Assembly: GCF_024297065.1 (NCBI RefSeq)
Contig: NZ_CP101114.1
Location: 62,001-126,000, forward strand
DNA: 64,000 bases
Origin: Bartonella harrusi
GTDB lineage: Bacteria; Pseudomonadota; Alphaproteobacteria; Rhizobiales; Rhizobiaceae
Direction of reading: 5' to 3'
In this document: positions 59,404-64,000 of the stretch, piece after piece
Layout of the letters: every line of letters begins with the position of its first letter
How positions within the stretch are numbered: the first letter of the stretch is position 1
Position numbers and translations under genes: made by a program
The notes under the pieces: model-generated
Told to the model about the DNA's origin: nothing
Seen by the model: only the letters and a program-made list of their open reading frames with translations
Databases searched by the model: none

Positions 59404-59443
59404 TTGTAGATCTTTCATTTAATTTCATTTATCAAATTTGATT

Positions 59444-60436
59444 ATGGCAAGAAAATTTCCTCATATAGCTTTGCAGGATGCTGTTACATCAGCACTAAAA
59501 ACACTTGCGAGTGAAAAGCAAGGGATAAAAGCTCTTGAAGCAGCTCTTTTGGGAAGTCTTTCTTCCTCTTTTGCAACGGCTGTTCAAACGATTAGAAATG
59601 CGAATGGTCATGTGGTGATTACAGGTCTTGGGAAGAGCGGCCACATAGGAACAAAAATTGCTGCAACCTTAGCTTCAACGGGAACACCAGCTTTTTTTGT
59701 TCACGCTGCAGAAGCCAATCACGGTGATCTTGGTATGATTGGATCTGATGATGTCATCCTTGCCTTATCGTGGTCAGGTGAAACTTTGGAATTGAGTGGT
59801 ATTATTAACCATGCTGCGCGTTTTCGCACCCCACTTATTGCTATGACATCGGGTGAGCACTCTGTATTAGGACGACAAGCTGATATCGTACTTTTGTTGC
59901 CAAAGATAGAGGAGGCTTGTCCACACGGACTTGCTCCCACAACTTCAACAATTATGCAATTAGCGATGGGGGATGCATTAGCTGTTGCTCTTTTAGAAAT
60001 GCGTGGCTTTACGGCAACAGATTTCAAAACGTATCATCCTAGTGGTTCGCTTGGTGCAAACTTGAAATATGTGCGTGATATTATGCATGAAGGTGATCGT
60101 ATTCCTTTAGTGATACAGGGAACCAAAATGACTGAAGCGATGAATGTTTTGGTTGAAAAACATTTTGGTTGTGTTGGCGTTGTGAATCAAAAAGGTGAGT
60201 TAATTGGGATTGTGACTGATGGTGATCTTGCACGCAACATGCACTTTAACTTATCAAAATTTAATGTTGATGAGGTGATGACAAAAAATCCTAAAATTTT
60301 GGAACCAAAGACACTGGTCGGAGCAGCAACAGCTTTTATTAATGATCATCACATTGGTGCTTTTTTTGTGGTTGAGAATAAGAAACCGGTAGGAATTGTT
60401 CATTTTCATGATCTTTTGCGCATTGGTGCAGCATAA
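59444..60436 (+). CDS. kdsD: Arabinose-5-phosphate isomerase KdsD/KpsF
   Basis: Interconverts ribulose 5-phosphate and arabinose 5-phosphate, the first step towards Kdo of lipopolysaccharide. SIS domain (about 40-180: VVITGLGKSGHIGTKIAATLASTGTPAFFVHAAEANHGDLGM, ALSWSGETLEL, LAPTTSTIMQLAMGDALA) followed by a CBS pair (about 205-325). 330 residues from ATG 59,444; the upstream TTG at 59,438 is less likely. Confidence 0.94.
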   Translation: MARKFPHIALQDAVTSALKTLASEKQGIKALEAALLGSLSSSFATAVQTIRNANGHVVITGLGKSGHIGTKIAATLASTGTPAFFVHAAEANHGDLGMIGSDDVILALSWSGETLELSGIINHAARFRTPLIAMTSGEHSVLGRQADIVLLLPKIEEACPHGLAPTTSTIMQLAMGDALAVALLEMRGFTATDFKTYHPSGSLGANLKYVRDIMHEGDRIPLVIQGTKMTEAMNVLVEKHFGCVGVVNQKGELIGIVTDGDLARNMHFNLSKFNVDEVMTKNPKILEPKTLVGAATAFINDHHIGAFFVVENKKPVGIVHFHDLLRIGAA

Positions 60437-60627
60437 GTTGTAGTATGTACATCAAAGAAAGTTTTTGAGAATAATAGAGATTCAGCAATAAAAGAACAAA
60501 ACTTTGTTGTACAACAACAGAAGATGCTTCTCAGAAAAAAGAGTGATCCATATCTTCCATAATGTTTGCAGGTTTTGTTATCAAAGTGCGGTATCAGTTT
60601 TTTTTGTATTTTAGAGAAAACTTTTCA

Positions 60628-60653
60628 TCAGGAGGAGAGTTTATACCTCCTGA
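60628..60653. terminator. Hairpin between kdsD and omp10 (convergent)
   Basis: TCAGGAGG / CCTCCTGA with a 10-nt loop between two convergent genes. No clear T-run, so terminator function is probable rather than certain. Confidence 0.45.
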
Positions 60654-60697
60654 GTATGTGTATGCATACTGTCTTTTTAAGAGTCACTTGAGTTTTT

Positions 60698-61060
60698 TTA
60701 TCTAAAATTTCTCTTAAGAGAAAATTGTGATCCTATCTGTGGTGTGCAGAAAAGGTGTGTTGCATCGGATGATATCATACAATTGACTTTAGATATTGTT
60801 CCACGGAGAATAGAGCGTATTTCAATCTCTATCTGTTGGAGATTAACATAATTATATGTACCTTCTGACAATTTTTCTTCTGTATCCGCTGCACGTGTTT
60901 CAAAAACGCCGTTGCGAAAAGAAGAAATAATACCGTTTTCATCAACCCATTTTCCATCAATTTTAGCTGGTATATTTTGCCCGTAATAATGTGAAGAACC
61001 ACAGGCACTTAACACTAAAGTGATGATCATAAGATATAAAATATGGCAGGTATGTTTCAT
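60698..61060 (-). CDS. omp10: Outer-membrane lipoprotein Omp10 homologue
   Basis: 120 residues. Lipoprotein signal with lipobox LSAC, so Cys 20 would be lipidated. The mature part matches the Brucella Omp10 pattern I recall: IDGKWVDENGIISSFRNGVFETRAADTEEKLSEGTY, then IRSILRGTISKVNC and a final GSQFSLKR. In Brucella, Omp10 is a minor surface-exposed lipoprotein recognised by antibodies; its molecular function is unknown. It is a single gene, convergent with kdsD, with its promoter in the AT-rich 61,061-61,315 gap shared with the divergent regulator. Confidence 0.85.
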   Translation of the reverse strand: MKHTCHILYLMIITLVLSACGSSHYYGQNIPAKIDGKWVDENGIISSFRNGVFETRAADTEEKLSEGTYNYVNLQQIEIEIRSILRGTISKVNCMISSDATHLFCTPQIGSQFSLKRNFR

Positions 61061-61315
61061 TTATTATACTCTATTTGTATTACTTGGTTCTTTATCTTCT
61101 ATAACACTATTAAATTATTCTATGAGTCAACATAAAAAAATTGATGAAAATCAATGAAAAACAAAAAAAAATAGAAAAAAATGCCTTAATGTTGTATTTA
61201 ATTAACAGCTTGATGAAATATCGTAGATAAAACACAAGAGGCTAAATATTTCTTATGGTTTACAACAATTTTTACATTGAGCCGTTTAGTAGTCTCAAAG
61301 GAGATTATTAAAATT

Positions 61316-62713
61316 ATGGTTGGTCCTATTCTTGTTGCGAGTGAAGATTATGGAAAACGTATAGAGCTTTCTGCAATGCTTCGAGGTTTTGGTCACCGAG
61401 TTATTGAAGCAGAAAATGGTTTACGTACGATTGATCTTTTACACAGGCGTAGAAATATTGTGCTTGCACTCCTTGATGTTGCCATGAGTGATTTGGGTGT
61501 AGGTGATTTGATTAAAATGATTAGGGTTGCTGGTGTTTCTGTCCCTATTGTTGTGATAGCACAACAAGAGAATCAAAATATACTCCAGAAAGCTTTAACA
61601 GCTGGAGCTATTGATTATTGGATTTATCCAGTGACGTCATTACGATTGAGAGTTACTTTAGATATTCTTGCTCTTATTTCTGCATTGAAGCGTGAGGTTT
61701 CTTATATTCGGCGAAAAAATGAGGATCATTTGCGTTTTTCTGATCTCTTTGTGAAAAGCAGACCAATGCAGATCGTTCTAGAACAATCGAGGAAAGCAGC
61801 GGGTTCTTTACAGAATCTTTTGATAGAAGGTGAAAGTGGAACTGATCGCGAAATATTAGCGCGCATTATTCATCATGAGGGTTTGTCATCGGAGGGGGAT
61901 TTTATTCGCTTCCAATGTTCAGCTATTGTTGATCCGGAAGAAGAAAATCGTCAGTGGTTTAAAGAATTTCTACCATTGGTCTCTTCTCTTGAGAAAGGAA
62001 CACTTTGTCTTTGTGATGTTGATAGACTTGAGCCCATACAGCAAAAACGCTTGGCAAATTATCTTCAAGAGAGGGAAAAGGCAGCAAAGAATAATCTTCC
62101 TTCTTTTCGTATTATAGCTATTTCAACATCGCGGCTTTCAGATTTAGTGAAAGAAGATTATTTTTCGCACAGTTTGTTTGAACAGCTTTCCCAATTATCG
62201 ATCAGTGTTCCTGCTTTGCGGGAATTAAGGGATGATTTTCCAGAGCTTACGCAACATTTGATTGATCGCATTATTATGGAAACAGGGCGATCACATGTTC
62301 ATGGTTTAGCAGGATCAGCTCTTTCATTACTTATGCAGTATGATTGGCCTGGTAATCGGGCTGAACTTGAGAATTGTTTATTTCGTGCGGTTTTGTTAAG
62401 CGAGGGGCCATTGTTAACGGTTCGTGATTTTCCTCAATTAATAGGGGATCCATCAATGAGTGTTCCAAATATTGTTGAGAATGATGGTGAAAAACATCAT
62501 GAACAGGAAACGATACAATTTTTAAATGCTGAGGGGCATGTTCGAACTTTTGCAGAGATGGAGCATGATATTATTGAGAAAGCGGTTGAACATTATAAAG
62601 GGCATATGAGTGAGATTGCTCGGCGTCTTCATATTGGTCGCTCTACGCTTTATCGAAAGATAGAGGAATCGAAAACAATAAAAAGTCGAGAACGGAAACA
62701 AAATCTACGATGA
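61316..62713 (+). CDS. Degenerate NtrC-family response regulator (receiver, AAA+-like, Fis-type HTH)
   Basis: 465 residues from ATG 61,316. An upstream TTG at 61,277 is less likely; AAGGAG lies at 61,299-61,304. The receiver domain (about 1-120) keeps ASED and LLDVAMSD, but the switch Thr position reads IAQQ and the conserved Lys-Pro reads YP. The central region (about 150-380) looks like a sigma-54 activator ATPase but is decayed. Walker A reads GESGTDRE instead of GESGTGKE, and the GAFTGA sigma-54 contact loop is absent. Walker B-like TLCLCDVDRL, sensor-type FRIIAISTSRL and YDWPGNRAELENCL remain. A Fis-type HTH ends the protein (IIEKAVEHYKGHMSEIARRLHIGRSTLYRKI). It probably binds DNA without sigma-54 activation. 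No kinase gene is adjacent. Confidence 0.85.
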   Translation: MVGPILVASEDYGKRIELSAMLRGFGHRVIEAENGLRTIDLLHRRRNIVLALLDVAMSDLGVGDLIKMIRVAGVSVPIVVIAQQENQNILQKALTAGAIDYWIYPVTSLRLRVTLDILALISALKREVSYIRRKNEDHLRFSDLFVKSRPMQIVLEQSRKAAGSLQNLLIEGESGTDREILARIIHHEGLSSEGDFIRFQCSAIVDPEEENRQWFKEFLPLVSSLEKGTLCLCDVDRLEPIQQKRLANYLQEREKAAKNNLPSFRIIAISTSRLSDLVKEDYFSHSLFEQLSQLSISVPALRELRDDFPELTQHLIDRIIMETGRSHVHGLAGSALSLLMQYDWPGNRAELENCLFRAVLLSEGPLLTVRDFPQLIGDPSMSVPNIVENDGEKHHEQETIQFLNAEGHVRTFAEMEHDIIEKAVEHYKGHMSEIARRLHIGRSTLYRKIEESKTIKSRERKQNLR

Positions 62714-63126
62714 ATTTTTATTTATAAGAGGCATGATTTTCAGAAAAAGTATAGTAGTTTTTCATAAAGACAGGGGTGGTATTTTTGCCTTTAAAAGAAA
62801 TAGTGTTGATTGTAGATTTAGGTATAGAGGAGAATTTTGAAGACTTAATAAGTATTGATTTTATTTGATTTAATTATTTTAAATTCTCTTTTTTGTTTCA
62901 GTTTTTACAATTTTAGATAAGTTTGTCTTCATTAAAGCTAAAAGATAGTTTTTACATTTTTTATTACTGGAACGAAAATTCTATAATTATTGATAGTGAG
63001 TTTATATTCTCTTAAGCAAGAGGTGGCATTCTTTTTGTTGTCTGATTAAGATAGGATGATTGATTTTAATATTATAGTTCGTATCGGTGATGGTGCGCTG
63101 GCTTAAAAATGGAAAGTTGATGTTCT
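62714..63126 (+). other. AT-rich intergenic interval
   Basis: About 410 bases with no supported gene, hairpin or repeat. GGAAAG at 63,111-63,116 may be the ribosome-binding site of the following gene. Confidence 0.4.
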
Positions 63127-64000
63127 TTGACTCTGTTACAGATTGTTATCGGTTTTACCACATTTTTTTTTATTGCGTCTATGTTGGCAATTTACACATA
63201 TGGACGTTTTGTTAAAAACGCTAAGGGGGAATGTTCTTATGCGTTGACTGTTAAGAAAGATGAAACTAAGTTTGATCGTATAGTGAGTAAATTAGCAGAA
63301 GAAACAGATGGATTAGGAGTTGAGAAAGATGCTCTTTCACTCATCATCAGTAATCTGGATGCTTTTTGTATTCGTGCGATAGGAGCTGCACAAGCGGGGC
63401 GTAGCCTTGATCTGATGTATTATATTTGGGACGATGATTTAACAGGGCGCTTATTACTAAGCGAAATAGTAGAGGCAGCTGATCGTGGTGTTCGGGTGCG
63501 TCTTCTTTTAGATGATATTAATGCGCAAGCGCGAGATCCAGCTTATATTGCTCTAGATAAACATCCCCATATTGAGGTAAGAATGTTTAATCCAGGGCGA
63601 TCACGTAAGGGTGGTTTACGTCGTGGTTTAGAGATTATATTGCGGGCAATCACTGTTACACGTAGAATGCATAATAAGGCTTTTATTGTAGATGGTCGGG
63701 TAGCTTTTGTAGGAGGACGCAATCTTGCGGATTCTTATTTTGATGCTGGTGAAGAATCGCATTTTCGAGATTTAGATTTGATGCTTATCGGTCCCTCGGT
63801 TAAAAAGGTAGAAAATATCTTTGATGATTTTTGGAATAGTGCTGTCGTTTTACCAATTCATACTTTGGTTTTTCCTAAAAGTGCAAGCGACTTTGGCTAT
63901 TGGAAGAATAAATTACGAGAGTTTCGCGATTCTAAAGTTGCAAAAGTTTATTTAGATTATGTCAAGGAGCATATTAATTTTGACAGTTTTATCCAAGCAG
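63127..64000 (+). CDS. Phospholipase D / cardiolipin synthase-like membrane protein, 5' part (cut by window end)
   Basis: The frame opens after TGA 63,118-63,120 and continues to the end of the window. TTG 63,127 is the likeliest start because the membrane helix (IVIGFTTFFFIASMLAIYTY) lies before the first ATG at 63,181. The first PLD domain is clear: SLDLMYYIWDDDLTGRLLL, AADRGVRVRLLLDD, and the HKD motif MHNKAFIVDGRVAFVGGRN. FRDLDLMLIGPSV follows. The second HKD lies beyond the window. It may make cardiolipin or hydrolyse phosphodiester lipids; the family cannot tell which. Confidence 0.85.
   Translation, partial: MTLLQIVIGFTTFFFIASMLAIYTYGRFVKNAKGECSYALTVKKDETKFDRIVSKLAEETDGLGVEKDALSLIISNLDAFCIRAIGAAQAGRSLDLMYYIWDDDLTGRLLLSEIVEAADRGVRVRLLLDDINAQARDPAYIALDKHPHIEVRMFNPGRSRKGGLRRGLEIILRAITVTRRMHNKAFIVDGRVAFVGGRNLADSYFDAGEESHFRDLDLMLIGPSVKKVENIFDDFWNSAVVLPIHTLVFPKSASDFGYWKNKLREFRDSKVAKVYLDYVKEHINFDSFIQA

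Overview
The window is low-GC alphaproteobacterial DNA that fits the genus Bartonella (Rhizobiales, Bartonellaceae). The evidence is a cluster of very large BadA/Vomp/Brp-like trimeric autotransporter adhesins (TAAs), an IalB-family paralogue, the ctpA-ialA(rppH)-ialB 'invasion-associated locus', a Brucella-type Omp10 lipoprotein, and a rhizobial order of housekeeping genes (obgE-proB-proA-nadD-rsfS-rlmH-envC-ctpA-rppH). I do not assign a species.

Bases 1-34,241 are an adhesin island. It holds (i) the 3' end of one TAA gene; (ii) an intact 4,171-aa TAA with a signal peptide and anchor but no visible YadA-type head, whose stalk contains a near-identical 1,557-bp tandem array; (iii) a heavily eroded TAA pseudogene (about 16,139-19,727) that still shows decayed start, head, stalk, anchor and terminator; and (iv) a second giant TAA with two YadA-like head blocks, now split by a single missing base near 29,402 (it would be about 4,571 aa if read through). 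The two long genes share an 802-bp C-terminal block with one mismatch seen, and they share upstream leader elements. An IalB-family secreted protein gene overlaps the stop codon of the last TAA.

Bases 34,835-35,681 are non-coding and carry a diverged copy of a 112-bp element also found after the intact TAA. Bases 35,682-47,885 are a compact plus-strand block: ppx/gppA, rlmE, obgE, proBA, nadD, rsfS, rlmH, an envC-like gene interrupted at an A7 run, ctpA, rppH/ialA, ialB, yggT and a DUF167 gene. It combines ribosome assembly and rRNA methylation, proline and NAD synthesis, and envelope maintenance.

Bases 47,926-52,581 are on the minus strand: ppa, typA/bipA and mgtE. Then come an M3 oligopeptidase, a decayed tyrosine integrase, a minus-strand pair (DUF459/SGNH protein and MltB-like lytic transglycosylase), galU and kdsD for envelope sugar precursors, omp10, a degenerate NtrC-type regulator, and the start of a phospholipase D/cardiolipin synthase-like gene cut by the window end.

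The most notable points are the modular, recombining TAA island (tandem array, gene conversion, dead copy, frameshifted copy), a conserved leader element upstream of the two long TAAs, the A7 slippery-type break in envC, and the NtrC-type regulator lacking key ATPase and sigma-54 contact residues.
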